A stretch of DNA of 64,000 nucleotides from Prinsepia uniflora. Its lineage: Eukaryota > Streptophyta > Magnoliopsida > Rosales > Rosaceae. The notes below the pieces were generated by a model. The model made no database searches. It was not told the origin of the DNA and saw nothing but the letters and a program-made list of their open reading frames with translations. The stretch lies in assembly GCA_032719365.1 (NCBI GenBank), contig CM064873.1, forward strand, positions 36,991,742-37,055,741, given 5' to 3'. This document shows, piece after piece, positions 45,634 through 58,515 of the stretch (positions are counted from its first letter, which is position 1; every line of letters starts with the position of its first letter). The position numbers were made by a program, and so were the translations under genes.

Positions 45634-48600
45634 ATGCCTCCGCGACGCGAACTCCCTCCACGACCTGATGGCGATGCCGATAGTGCTTCGATCGAGCGAG
45701 CCCAGCGTCTTGGGGCTACGATGTTTAGTGGTGGAGCGGATCCCGAGGATGCTCACCGTTGGATTTCTCGGTTCGAGCGGATTTTTGCTGTGATGCACTG
45801 TCCTCCTGAGGAGCGAGTTGTATTGGCTATCTTTTTGCTTGATGGATCTGCTTATGTGTGGTGGTACATTCTGGAGTTGTCGGGTTGGGATGCCCGTACA
45901 GTGCCTTGGGAGACCTTTTGTGAACGATTTCTGGATCAGTATTATCCCCGTTCATTCCGTGATGCTAGGTAGACCGAGTTTCTGCAGCTCTAGTAGGGGA
46001 GCATGTTTGTAGCCGAGTATGAGCAGAAATTTCAGATGCTAGCCCGTTTTGCTCCTACCTTTGTATCTACTGAGGCTGAGAAATGTCGTAGGTTTGAGCT
46101 TGGCCTACGGGGTGAGATACGGGCCATTGTGACGGCCGGAGCTTTTGCTACTCTTAGGGAGTTGTCAGATGCCGTAGTGCGGGTTGAGGCCAGTCTTCCG
46201 ACACGTCCACATTACTCTGGTGGTGGACAACGTCGAGAGCGTTCATATCCTGGATCATATGGTCAGAGAGCCCCGAAGAAGGGACGTTATGGTGGAGCCT
46301 CATCTGCAGGCAATGATCGTTATGGCAGGCCTGGTAACTATCAGAGTCCCGGATTCCGAGCGCCTAGGGCGCAGACTGCTCCGCAGGCGAGCGCGACTTC
46401 GGTTGCTTCCACAGGACGGCAAGGTGGTGGTTTTGCTCGCGATGCTTCCAGTGTTATCTGTTTCTTCTGTGGCGAGCGGGGCCACTATTGGAGGGAGTGT
46501 CCATCTTTTCCACATGGTGGTGAAGCAGGTCGGGGTGGAGCAGAGCAGGGACGGAGCACAGCTGCAGTTTCTGGGACTGGGAGTACTCGAGGAGGTGGTA
46601 CTGGAGCGGCTAATGGACAGAGGAGCCGGGGCCGTGGGCGAGCAGCTGGACCACAGGCCCGAGTTTTTGCTGTTACGCAGCAGGAGGCCAGGGCAGCACC
46701 TGGTGTTGTGACAGGTACACTCACGATCTTTGGGCATGATGTTTGTGCTTTAATTGATCCCGGAGCTACTTATTCATTTATTTCACGGGACTGTGAGTTG
46801 TTGGCGGGTAGAGAGGTGTCCGCCTTGGACTGTGACTTGGGTGTGAGTACACCAACGGGAGATGTATTTGTGGTAAATCAAGTGTTGCGGGAGTGCCCCG
46901 TAATGGTAGGTGATGTTGGTTTGGTAGCAGACTTGATACTCTTGGACTTGCACGACGTTGACGTCATTTTGGGAATGGATTGGTTGACGCTCCATCATGC
47001 TTCTATTGAATGTGTCGATAAGAAGGTTACTTTTCGGAGCCCTGGGTTACCGGAAACCACCTTTCAGGGAATACAGCGAGCAACTCCTGTCGGAGTGATT
47101 TCAGCCCTGAAGGCAAGTAAGTTGTTGAGGAAAGGGTGCCAGGGATACTTAGCTCAAGTGATGGACTCACGAGCTGCACCATTGAGGGTGGAGGATATAC
47201 CGATAGTACGGGAGTTCCCGGATGTCTTTCCGAAGGATCTATCGGGATTGCCACCACATCGAGATGTTGAGTTCACTGTTGATCTGGTTCCAGGTACGCA
47301 ACCTATCTCTCAGACTCCGTATCATATGGCGCCAGCTGAGTTGAAAGAACTGAAGGCGCAGTTACAAGAATTACTTGAGATGGGATTTATTCGACCGAGT
47401 GTATCCCCCTGGGGAGCCCCGGTGTTGTTTGTGAAGAAAAAGGATGGGAGTTTGAGACTCTGCATCGATTACAAGCAACTGAATAAAGTAACGGTCAGGA
47501 ACAAATACCCGTTTCCTCGGATCGATGATTTGTTCGATCAGCTGCGAGGAGCGCAGTACTTCTCCAAAATTGATCTTCGTTCTAGGTATCATCAGTTGCG
47601 GGTTAAGGATGAGGATGTACCCAAGACAGCCTTTAGGACCCGATATGGTCATTGAGTTCCTTGTGATGCCGTTTGGTTTGACCAACGCACCCGCAGCGTT
47701 TATGGATTTGATGAACCGAGTGTTGCAGCCTTACTTGGATCGCTTTGTCATCGTGTTCTTTGACGATATCCTAGTCTACTCTAGGAGTGCGGAAGCGCAC
47801 GAGAAGCACTTAAGGATGGTGCTGGGTACCTTGAGGGAAAACCAGTTGTATGCGAAGCTCAGCAAGTGTCAGTTCTGGTTGACGAGCGTGAGTTTCTTGG
47901 GGCATGTGATCTCAACTGACGGGATCAGTGTGGATTCCCAGAAAATTGAGGCAGTGGCGAAGTGGGAACAACCGAGGACCGTCACTGAAGTTAGAAGTTT
48001 CTTGGGTTTGGCTGGTTACTACAGGAGGTTTGTAGAGGGTTTCTCTACCATTGCTGCCCCGTTAACGCGACTGACGCGGAAGGGAGTCAAGTTTGACTGG
48101 GATGACGATTGTGAGCGTAGTTTTCGGGAGCTAAAGGAAAGGTTGACATCTGCTCCTATACTGACCCTTCCAGACGACAGTGGGGAATTCGAGGTGTACA
48201 GTGATGCATCCTTACAGGGTTTGGGATGTGTGCTAATGCAGCATGGGAAAGTGATTGCCTATGCTTCGCGCCAGTTGAAACCGTATGAGCGCAATTATCC
48301 TACGCACGATTTGGAGTTAGCTGCTGTTGTGCATGCGTTGAAGATTTGGAGACATCACCTGTATGGTGCGACTTGCAGAATGTTCACGGATCACAAAAGC
48401 CTGAAGTACTTGTTCACTCAGAAGGAGTTAAATGTGAGGCAACGACGGTGGCTAGAGCTAATTAAGGACTATGATTGCACAATTGAGTACCACCCGGGAA
48501 AAGCCAATGTGGTGGCTGATGCTCTAAGCCGGAAGTCAACGCATTCTGTAGCACATCTACGGACGGTTCATTTACCACTTTTGGTTGAACTCCGTAAGAC

Positions 48601-50087
48601 TTGCATTGATTTGGGTTTGGATGGCCAAGGTGTCTTGCTGGCTAATTTTCATGTGAGACCACTTTTGATCGATCGGATCGTTGAGGCTCAATCTCAAGAT
48701 CCTATCTCGTGTGTACTTCGAATTGAAGTGGAAGCCGGTGAGCGGCTAGATTTCACAGTCAGGGAGGATGGAGCTTTGCTTAAAGAAGGACGGTTGTGTG
48801 TGCCCGACGTTGAGGCACTGAAGAAGGAGATCTTGGACGAAGCTCATAGTTCGGCCTACGCGATGCATCCTGGTGGGACCAAGATGTATCGTACCTTGCG
48901 AGAGCACTACTGGTGGCCGGGAATGAAACGGGAGATTGCCGAGTTTGTCAGCAGGTGTCTGATTTGCCAGCAAGTGAAGGCTGAGAGACAACGACTTTAT
49001 GGAGCCTTGCAACCACTACCTATCCCGGAATGGAAATGGGATCACTTAACGATGGATTTTGTGTTTGGACTTCCTAGGACACCCAGAGGTCACGATGGAG
49101 TTTGGGTGATTGTGGACAGGCTTACGAAATCAGCTCACTTCTTGCCGGTGCGAGAAAACTTCAGGATGACACAGTTGGCTCAGTTGTTTATCGATGAGAT
49201 CATCCGTTTGCACGGTACTCCGGAATCCATAGTTTCTGACAGAGACCCGAGGTTTACTTCTCGGTTTTGGAAGAGTTTACAGGAAGCCTTTGGGACGAAA
49301 CTCCGTTTCAGTACTGCATTTCATCCTCAGACTGACGGCCAGTCTGAGCGGACCATCCAGACTTTGGAGGATATGATGCGAGCCTGCGTTTTACAATTTC
49401 AGGACACTTGGGAGTCACATCTAGCCTTGATGGAATTTTCCTACAATAACAGCTATCAAGCGAGCATTGGGATGGCTCCGTACGAAGCCTTGTACGGACG
49501 GCAGTGCAGAACCCCGTTGTGTTGGACGGATGTGGGTGAAAGGAAGCTGACCAAATCCGAAGGAACTGACAACCGAGAAGGTCAAACTCATCAGGGATCG
49601 GCTCAAGGCAGCCCAGGACAGACAAAAGAGCTATGTGGACCATCGGATTCGAGATCTTGAGTTTGCGGTCGGAGATCGGGTATTTCTGAAATTGTCCCCT
49701 TGGAAGGGTGTGGTGAGATTCGGCAGGCGAGGGAAGTTGAGCCCTCGTTATATTGGACCTTATGAGATCACTGCGAGGATTGGCCCGGTGGCCTACAGGT
49801 TAGCACTACCGCCAGAGCTTTCGAAGGTCCACGATGTTTTTCATGTGTCGATGTTGCGGAAATATATGTTTGACGCATCTCATGTACTGGAGGAACAACC
49901 CATTGAACTTCGTGAAGACTTGAGTTTTGAAAAGCAGCCTGTGCAGATTTTGGACAGGAAGGATAAGGTACTACGTCGGAAAACCGTTCCTCTGGTAAAG
50001 GTTCTCTGGAGGAACCAGAATGTGGAGGAAGCCACATGGGAACCCGAGGCGCAGATGCGAGAACAGTTCCCCTACTTGTTTCCTTGA
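45634..50087 (+). pseudogene. Z gag-pol polyprotein, five lesions
   Basis: It starts MPPRRELPPRPDGD at 45634, collinear with W. TAG codons lie at 45970-45972, 45991-45993 and 45994-45996 within the gag domain. The knuckle is CFFCGERGHYWREC and the protease motif is CALIDPGATYSFISRDC. At the position where W has a stop, Z has CAG (LRKGCQGYLAQV). About two nucleotides are missing near 47652, just before the EFLVMPFGLTN motif of RT. RT then continues with the catalytic VIVFFDDILVYS (FFDD where W has FIDD). RNase H, the zinc region and the integrase core follow. About five nucleotides are missing near 49560, after TDVGERKLTKSE. The last piece, to 50087, holds VHDVFHVSMLRKY and the chromodomain-like VKVLWRNQNVEEATWEPE. 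It cannot yield an intact polyprotein. Confidence 0.93.
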
Positions 50088-50106
50088 AATTTCGGGACGA
50101 AATTTC

Positions 50107-50125
50107 TTAAGGGGGGGGGGGAGAT
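50107..50125 (+). other. Z polypurine tract
   Basis: CTTAAGGGGGGGGGGGAGAT directly before the 3' LTR, following AAATTTCGGGACGAAATTT. Confidence 0.88.
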
Positions 50126-53052
50126 TATAACGCCCCGGACGTTCTGAAAATGTAATATTATAAAATATTGAATAAAATGACGTTTTTACCCTTGTGATTC
50201 GTATGGTCAAATTGTTGACTTTTTGATTGGAGGGGCGAACGGACGTTGAGTGATGACCGTGACGTAGTTCGGGACGTTGAGAGTTCATAGACAGGTGGCA
50301 CGTCCGATTCGGACGCCCGACGTGAAAGTTATGATGTTCGGAAGTTCAGGGGGCATTATCGTAAATTGGACGTTATAAAGGGAAAAAGTTGACTTTTTGT
50401 TTGACAATTGATACTCATTTGACTCGAAGACCGTTATGTTCGTCTCGACGCCCTGAGTACGACGACAGGTGGCACACGTGGAACGGACGTCGGATGACCG
50501 AGATACGGGTCACGGAAGTTGGAGGGCAATTTGGTAATTATTGCACAGAGGGGCATTTTGGTCTTTTTACACGGGGTACTGTTCACCACCGTGAAAAACA
50601 AAGTGTGCAGCCGTGGGAGTCTGTTTACTGCACCACCGTGCGTGGTGGTTTTGCACGATCCAATTGTTTAAGCTGTAGTGGACTGGACGGTGGGATTGTT
50701 TATGGAAATTGAGGTATTGGAAGCACCCCATCGTGGCTTTGCAGAGCTTCAGGGCACGGGGAGTTTTAAAAATGGTTGTGGGCTCTGTGTGCTGGAAACA
50801 TTTTCCAGAGAGATTCAGAGTGCCTCCCACGGGTTGCTGGCCGCTTTGATCGATTAGCTGACTTCCTTTGAGTCTGGGTGCTCATTTGGAGTCATTCGGC
50901 AGTGGAGAGACTGAGAGAGATTGAGAGAAAACCGCGAGGAAACAGTTCGGGTTTTTGGGGGGAAAACTCTGAATTCGATTTCTACGGCTTGAGAGACAAA
51001 TCTAAACACGTAGGGAGTTTTCTGGGAGTGATTGAATGTCGACCGTGCAAGAACTGAAGGGTTTCGAGCACGGATTGCCCAAGAACCCAAGTTCCAGTTC
51101 GAAGGAAAAACCAGTTGGTGGGAAAATTGAAGATCAAATCGCGGGGACATTCGAGCTAAACTAAGGGCCGTTCTGGTCTTCTGGGAGCAAAAGGAAACCA
51201 ACCACATCGATTTCGAAGGCCGTCACTCACGAATTGGCTAAGAACTGAGCTCCCTGGTTCTGAGAATTTTCGAGCTTGAGGACGACGACTTCTAGGTAAC
51301 GGCGAGTTCAGTTGTTTGTGCTATTGTGGTCGTGTGGGTCCCCTTAAGCTACTGGTGAAATTCATTTGAGAATGGAGTTAGTTTGGGTGAGTTCCAGAAG
51401 TCGACTTGTTCGACTGTTCGAGCTTGAGTTGGGTCGATTAGGTGTTTGTCGACGTTGATCATCAGCACAGACCTAAAATTAACGGATTAGAGAAGATAAT
51501 AGGATCAAAAACGAGAGGAATTGATTGAGAATTGAGCTTGAACTGGTCGGGTTGATTCGCGGGTAATAGACCCATTTATCAGCCTATCCGGGTAAGAACG
51601 AAGACACTGTTGCTTGGCGCGTGGCCTTCACGCGCAGCCACTTTGGGAGGCGCGTGACGGCGCGTGCGATGTTAACTCTGATCACGGTCAACATAGAAAT
51701 TGTTCCTTTCAGTCTAATTAACATTTTACCTTTAGGATTCGAGTTGTTCGTGAGTCGTTCGGGATAATTTCGGGAGTCCGGAAGGTTAAGTCTCTAAGTC
51801 TAATTTCGCCGAAAAATCCGGGAAAATTAGGAAAAATCCTACGAGTTATTTTGGGATGTTTGTAACCCTTCTTGGACGTTTTTACAGGCCTGGACACTTC
51901 TGAAGCTACGGAGGAGCGCGTGGGACGCGATTGACGCGTCCTAAGACGGTGAGTGGACTTTTTGATTTCTAAACCGGGCATGCATGACTATTTTACTTAC
52001 TTATCTTATGGTTTTACATATGATTTATGATGGTGATATGATATTTCGGTTTTACGTGTTTTCACGCCTTTCGAGATATTTATCGTATTTCACGCATTTC
52101 GAGGTTTCGGTTTTTGCTTATGCATGAATGATGTTTTGATGAAGTATCTGGATATGATTATGCATGTTACGAATTTATGATGTTTTGATTATTAATTGTG
52201 AAGTGATTTCGGAAATTTCATGTTTTGGAAATTGCATGTGAATTCGGACATAAGTCCTATTATGACGTGATATGATTTCGGAATGATGTTGGAAAACGGA
52301 TTATGATGAATCCTGGTTTATCGTGTTTAAAAATGGTTTTGGGTTTAAAGACCCGGTTGATTGTTGGATCTGGTTTTGGGTTTAAAGAGCCGGTATGTTG
52401 ATGACGGGAGCGGGCCCGAAAATTGGGTTTAAAGACCCGTAGTGAGTTTAAAGACTCGTGAGTTTAAAGACTCGGTTATTGTGATACCCCCGAGGCCTAT
52501 TGATCATGTTTTGAGTTTCAAAATGACGGTTTCTGCGTTCTGGTAATATTAAATTGTTTTACATGAGTTATGACGATTCTTTGTAACGTTTTTCACGTGT
52601 TTCGGAAAAAGAGTTTTCAAAGGTTTAATACGCGATTTTTGAAATATTTGGTTATGCATGCGTGTTACAAAACTGGAGGGCGAACCCGATTTCGGAAAAA
52701 CTGTTTTCTGTGAAACTTATGTTTCGGTCCACTCACACTTTGTTGTTTTAAATTCCCTCCAGGTCGTGGTACAAGCGCGGGGGCAAGCGCCGAGGCAGAG
52801 GCAGAGGCATAAAGTTTCCGTTGCGTAGTAGTTAGTTCACAGAGTAGGATTTGTTCTTTAACCTGTTTTGTAATATTATGCTCTGTGAAACTGTGGACTT
52901 GCCGTCCAGTCGGATGTATTTGTTTAATCTCCCTGGTCTGACAATGGGTGTGTTGTAATATTAATTAGTTTTCCGATCTTTTGGATTCGATTGTCAGACG
53001 GGAGCAGGATGCTTCCCGATTATCGAGGCGATAATCGGGGTGGGTCCTGTCA
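50126..53052 (+). mobile_element. Z 3' LTR
   Basis: It starts TATAACGCCCCGGACG (TG changed to TA) and ends GGGTCCTGTCA. It has a deletion of about 135 bp near 52515 inside the palindrome array and about 39 bp near 52280 that the 5' LTR lacks. Confidence 0.93.
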
Positions 53053-53057
53053 TTTTG

Positions 53058-54225
53058 GTACGTCTCGGTAGACGAGAACGAGATTTCGGGTTTTGGAATC
53101 AGATTTCTGGATGACGATTCAGGATTTAATTTTGGAACTTGAAAGAGGATTTCTGGATTTGGGTTTTGGAATCGGATTCTGGGTGACGATTCAGGATTTG
53201 GTTCTAGAGCTTGACTGTGGATTTTCTTTTATGGATTTGGGTTCAGAATGATTATTCCAAATGCTAGCTTACAGAATGATGATTTTGGATTCGAACTTGG
53301 ACATGGATATGGATATTATTTCTGGATTTGGATTCGGGATTTCTTACGAAATTGTGGATTCAGATTCGGATTTGAAAATAGATGATGGGTTGGAGTTTTG
53401 ATTTGTCTAGTCCGGGATTGGACAAATGGACTCCATTATAGAAATGTGATTGGCTACAACCTAGGTGGTTGTAGGCTGATTGATGTGTAGTTGTATGTAC
53501 CTTGTACGTTGTTCGAGGTACGATACTGGGCAGACTTGTGGTGCCTAGTGATGGTATATAAGTTATACCAGTGGTATGATGGTGAGCATGTTGTTAGTCG
53601 GATTGGTTCCGATACCATTGGAATTGTTGAGGTCGTGAACTAGACATTGGATACTATGCACTAGGTCATAGTTTTCTGATGGGTCCAGTTACACACAGGT
53701 CAAGTATTTGTTGGTATGCGTAAACTCAAGTTGAGTAAGTTGGTGGTTAGTGTAACCACAAGGGTGTATAGTGTTAGCTTTCGTTGGCGACTGTCCAGTG
53801 GTGAAGGTTTGTCGGAGGTGTCGGCGTAGATCGTTGAGTGCGGTTTGGTAACTCCCAGTGGGAGCAGACGTCAGGATAGGTTGGTGATTGAGGAAGGAAG
53901 GAACCTTTGAGTGTTGTGTCAACGAAATGGTAGATTTGACAAGTGGTGTCAATTCAGAACGTATGACTACTGTCATTCGCCGTGGTCTAGTGTAGTCGAT
54001 GCGACGCGAGCGTTATCGGTACGTCTGGCTGCAGACGAGCAAGTATTATTCTGGTTAGTTGGTGTACAAGTGTACACGTGTTGTGAGGTTAAGATTGATT
54101 TCCACGAGGTGGATGTGGAATCAAGATAGTTGGAGTTTCAAGAACGGAACTAATTAAGGAGGGAAGAATGGTAGGACTTAGGTCGGTTGGAATTTCGAGG
54201 ACGAAATTAATTAAGGAGGGAAAGT
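53058..54225 (+). mobile_element. Y interior, right part, and polypurine tract
   Basis: Noncoding, rich in GGATTTGG/GATTCGGG repeats at 53060-53400. It ends with AATTTCGAGGACGAAATTAA and AATTAAGGAGGGAAAG (54208-54225), the pre-PPT motif and PPT of this clade. A partial duplicate of the PPT motif occurs about 60 bp earlier. Confidence 0.8.
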
Positions 54226-57001
54226 TGTAACGACCCGTCCCAAATTCCTAGATTAGATTAGTGACTAATCACGATTAGTGAGGTTAATTCGTGATTAATT
54301 AGGCGAAATCGGACGAACGATGCGAAATGACCGTTTTTCCCTTGGTCGTGGGAAAAACGTTGACTTTTCAATGGGGCGGTCAAATGGACTTTGATCGATG
54401 ACCGTGACGTAGTTTAGGACGTCACGAGTTCATAGACAGGTGACACAATCAATTCCGACGTTCGAGGAGGAAGTTATGACGTTCGGAAGTTTAGGTGCAA
54501 TTTGGTAATTTTGGTTAAATGGGGTCAAATGTTGACTTTTTGACCGGGAGGTCCGATGGCCGAGGGCCGAAGACCGCTATGTAGATAAGGACGATACGAA
54601 TCCATAGACAGGCGGCACGTCGAATTCGAACGTTCGACGACGAAGTTACGGTTCAAGGAAGTTTAAGGGTACTATTGCACGAATTACGAAATGAGTTAAC
54701 TTTTGGACTCAAGTGGGGCCCAAATATTTAATCCCTGCCCTATGGATGAGTGACAAGTGTCACCCATCCACAGGCCATCCCTTTTTCGTTCATGCACCGT
54801 GCATTTCCTTTTCTTCATTTCAAACACACATCCAAAACCACCCGATCTCACACACACCCACCATTCTCCCATCTGTGCAACCCAAAACCCATCCAACCTT
54901 CACTCAATCGACCAGGACTGAGACCAGGGATGGAAGAGAGGACAAGACGAGGTGGTTGCCGGCCAGAACCGCCGTCCACGGCGGCTGGAAGGAGGAAGAA
55001 CCCGTGAGGTTCACGGTAAGCCCGTTTTGACCCATTTTCCATTTTTGATGTTTTGGGTCTGTTTCAATGGTTTTAATGAGTCCATTAGGTTGCTAGGGAC
55101 AAGTTAGGAAGGTTTTAGGAAGCTTGGGATGGCTATGAAGCCATGGGTGTTGTTTTGGAAGTTTGAACCGTTGGGTTTAAAGATCAAACCATGGGTTTAT
55201 ACAGTTTTTAGCTAGGTTTAAGGATTGGAATGGATAGAAAACACCAAAATAGGAAGAAAAGGACCAAAAAGGAAGAAGTAGGATGAAAAATGGGATGTCT
55301 AGGGCCGTGAACCGGTCACGCCGGTCCAGTTGGACCGACCAAACCAGGTGAACCGGCTATGTGTAAAAGATGATGAATAGTGTTCTGTGTACTCTTGGGG
55401 CACGTCCGGGCGCGTGGGCCATAATTTGGGGAAGTGTTCAACAAATGAAATCTTATATTCGATGTAACGAAGATTTTGGGACTGGTCTCGCGTCAATCAG
55501 ACATCGTTTCGATAGATTTCGGGCTGTCCGAAGGTTTAGGGTCGGTTTAAAAATAGTTAAAAGTTCGGGAAAATTACTGGGCTTTATGGGAGGTTAATTA
55601 AGTAGTTAGTAACCTTCTATTAAAATTTGGACATGTTTGGGAGTCCCGGTGATAGCGATTGGCTCGGGAGGGCCTATGACACGCAAATCGAGACGGCAGC
55701 TCAGACGTTCTGTGAGTGGACCTTGTTTTCTAAATTGGTGCATGCATAAATGTTTATTATATGTTTTATTATATGTTTGATGATGCCATGGGTGCATTTG
55801 TATGTGGTTACGTATAAGCACGTATTTCGAGGTTTCGGCCTTATACGGTGCTTATACGGGTCTGTATGTCTTTAATGGTCTAATTGATTTGGATTTGGAT
55901 TTGGATTTCAAAAAGGATAAATTCGGGTATGAGACCCATTTGGTTTTGTCTCGGGCATATGACTCAGATATCGGGAACAGTGCCCAGCTGATGTCCTATG
56001 TTCGGGCACGAGACCCAGTTACTTTACGGTTTATGATTTCGGGTCAGGGACCCTAGGTGGATTTCAAAGTTCATGACGGTTTATGGGAATCGGCATGAAC
56101 TCTGGAAAGGTCATTGTGGTTCATGACGGTTTATTTGAACCGGCATGAACCTTTTTCAGGTCATTCTGGTTCATGACGTTTTATCGGAACCGGCATGAAC
56201 CCTGGTTAATGGTTGTTGTGGATCATGACGGTTCAAGGGAACCGGGCATGAATGTTTATGTTATGTATATATATGTATTCATATACCTTCCTTTACTTCT
56301 ATTATCTCCTCCGGGGAGGGTCGTTGGCCTGGTCGGACCCCGGAGTAGTCACGGAGCACCGACTGAGTGGAGTCACCCCCCAGTTGGGTTCCTTACTCTC
56401 AGGAAGGCTATGATTACTATTACCTCGGGTATGGTCAGTGGTCTGCGGACATTGATCTTGACTTTGAGAAGACTCGAATTGAGACCTGGGTAGCACGCGC
56501 GTAGCTTTGGAAACCGTGACAGGATTGGTTGTGTGAATTATATGTGTATATGATATAAATATGATATATGATATGTGATATGTGATGTGCACAGGTTTTG
56601 GGTAGTGGCCCATGTGCTTGGTATCTTCATGGATTTGGGCAGTGGCCCGTGTATTTGGTTTCTTATGATTTTGGGCTAAGGCCCTAATGAACTGTTTGAT
56701 AAATGGTTTTCGAATGCATGCATGCTTTTTAGTGGAGGGTACAAATGTCTTCTATGAAATATGTTTTTATAAACTCTTTATTTTTGTCCACTCACAGTCT
56801 TTCTGTTTTTAATACCCCTCAGGTTGACATCGGATGTGGACAGTAGCAGAGATCGAGATATCACATGCGTCCTCCGGATCCTGGCGTACTCTGATAGCCC
56901 GAGAGGGCAAAGGTCGGAAATACCCTTGTCTGACACTTCGTGTCAGACGGGAGCAGGGTCATCCCGCGTTAATCCCGGGGGGATTGGGATAGGTCCTGTC
57001 A
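54226..57001 (+). mobile_element. Y 3' LTR
   Basis: 2776 bp, TGTAACGACCCGTCCC to AGGTCCTGTCA. It contains the palindrome at 54741-54770, the CCGGTCC block at 55310-55350, four hairpins at 56070-56254 and the U5 inverted repeat at 56928-56948. Confidence 0.93.
56070..56254. repeat. Four roughly 34-nt hairpins in Y 3' LTR
   Basis: Same array as 39501-39686, units near 56070, 56119, 56169 and 56221. The two LTRs differ at several arm positions (for example GACGTTTTATCGG in unit 3). Confidence 0.85.
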
Positions 57002-58492
57002 TGCCCGTCCTTAAACAACTATTACCGATGGTGCGTGATAATGCATGAAACATAAAGAAGATTTAATGACACTACACTGTCCCTAGAAAAGTGATGTGCA
57101 GACCTAGGAAGTCATGAGTTTAGATTACGAATAAGATTCCCCCTCTTAAACTTGATGCCAAAATTGCAGGGTGAACACAAACATCAAGGTGATCCGTCAA
57201 GCAATTACATCGACAATTATACACAAATAAGGTAGCTAAGCTTATAAGCATAAATTGAGTTCATGAAGCGCAGTAATCCAACAAATCCAGCCATTCATAG
57301 CAATCATAATCAAGATCCAGAAATCAAACACGAACTAACATGGCTAGGGCTTCAAGTAACCCTAGCCCTAATTACATTACTCAAACATTATTGAATAAAA
57401 CAAGCACATAATTAAAAGGTGCACAAATATAAATAAAGCAAGAAATAATAAAAGGACAATGATTAAAAGAGATGAAGGAAAACTCCCTCAAAGTAGACGT
57501 GCTGAATTTGAAGATGCTTGAATTATAAAGAGTGCTTGAATTAAATTACAAAACTTTAAACTAAGAACATGGATTGAAGTACGAATTTTGACAGAGTTTT
57601 GAGGACCTTCAAGAGGTAAATTCGGCCTCCAAAAACAATGAGAAAACATCTATTTATAACCCCAAATACCTGCCCTAACATCTCCCTCAAAGAAAAGGGA
57701 AAACAGCCCCAAAACAATTCCTCCTTGTTTTTGTGAAAAACCATAGTTGGCCGTTTTTTGTATCCTTCTTGTACAAGGAGTCCCTTTCCTTCCTTCTTTC
57801 CACTTTTTGACTGTATCTTTGACTAGGAATTAATTTAATGCTATCCTAAATCAGATTACATTGCCCTAAAATAAAGAAAACTTGATAAATTGCGGCTAGG
57901 GAAGTTAATTAACCCTAGCCATGTACAAGGTGTTTTCTTAATTTCCAAGAAACTTCCTTTTCCTTGTTTCTTGCCTCTTTAACTTCAAGATCTGATTAGG
58001 AATATAATTAAGTCTTCTTATGCAAGTCAATCCATGTCCTTCCTCATTAAGAAAGGTAGGAAAATTCGTCCAAAGTTGCTTGATGCACAAGTATACCCCC
58101 TAAAACACCCGTAACTACATTTTGTGGGCTTCTAGGGGCTAGGCCGTGGCTTTTAGGGTCTTGGTGGATCTTGGTCATGTAAATGGGAGATGATGAGGCC
58201 CTTTATGAGTTCCTGATGAGTCCTTAAACATTTAGCCTTGGAAAGATCACATTTCATTGCAAAACATGATTTAAACTTCAACTAAGCAATCTGCACAACC
58301 TTCACAAAAGAGATCATTTTCTCCTATTGTTTGAATGATTATAATCAAAAGATAAGTAAAAAGGATAAGAAATAAAGTTGAAATGATGCTTAATTTTTGA
58401 CTTATCACTAATCCTCGTCTAATCTCCGATTAGTCTCGCTAATCCGTCATTAATTCTTAATTAATCCCATTAATTCGGGACGGGTCATCACA

Positions 58493-58515
58493 ATCTTCCC
58501 CCCTTAAAGAATTTC
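58493..58515 (-). other. U polypurine tract and pre-PPT motif
   Basis: The minus strand reads TTTAAGGGGGGAAGAT just before the LTR, preceded by AATTTCGAGGACGAAATTC, matching Y and W/Z. Confidence 0.85.

Larger units (their letters stand above)
42509..53052 (+). mobile_element. Z: Tekay/Del-type gypsy element, pol decayed, TSD TTTTG
   Basis: Exact TSD TTTTG at 42504-42508 and 53053-53057. LTRs are 3026 and 2927 bp. The family is the same as W on the opposite strand. The coding region has the full domain set but five reading-frame lesions. It is the deepest insertion of the window: Z in Y in X in U. Confidence 0.95.
37691..57001 (+). mobile_element. Y: LARD-type non-autonomous LTR retrotransposon
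   Basis: Two full LTRs (2743 and 2776 bp), a perfect primer-binding site and a polypurine tract surround an interior of about 3.24 kb (40434-42508 plus 53058-54225) with no gag or pol. Flanking pentamers are TTCCC (37686-37690) and TGCCC (57002-57006), a TSD with one mismatch. The LTRs are closely related to the solo LTR at 2063-4854 and to U. It is interrupted by Z. Mobility would need proteins in trans; the W/Z group shares the same primer-binding type and pre-PPT motif. Confidence 0.88.
37323..58407 (-). mobile_element. X: unclassified noncoding insert, TSD CTAAT, interrupted by Y
   Basis: CTAAT flanks it at 37318-37322 and 58408-58412. Without Y it is about 1.77 kb (37323-37690 and 57002-58407), AT-rich and noncoding. 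On the minus strand it begins TGATAAGTCAAAAATTAAGC and ends near TAATATTTTTATAA. The tract about 37405-37445 includes a GGTCGATCCCACA phrase that I associate with plant LTR-type elements, but no LTR pair, primer-binding site or coding domain is evident. The class is left open: a non-autonomous LTR derivative, a solo LTR, or another type. Confidence 0.65.
16329..58492 (-). mobile_element. U element 3' LTR, expanded by nested insertions
   Basis: The LTR pieces are 16329-16682, 29128-31170, 36825-37322 and 58413-58492, about 2975 bp in all. Reading begins TGTTAGGACCCGTCC and ends GACGGGTCATCACA, followed by a polypurine tract (minus strand) at 58493. When the inserts are removed, the order of landmarks is collinear with the second copy at 61326-63896: post-U5 block, CCACT(T/C)A(T/C)AGA block, CCGGTCC block, palindrome, terminal TTACA. 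The LTR truncates a hAT remnant on the left. It holds solo LTR S, element V and insert X, each with its own TSD. The U element's own TSD cannot be checked because its other end is not intact. Confidence 0.85.

Noticed and set aside
37686..57006. Perfect TSD for element Y
   Set aside because: The flanks are TTCCC and TGCCC. I treat this as a TSD with one later substitution, not as a perfect one.
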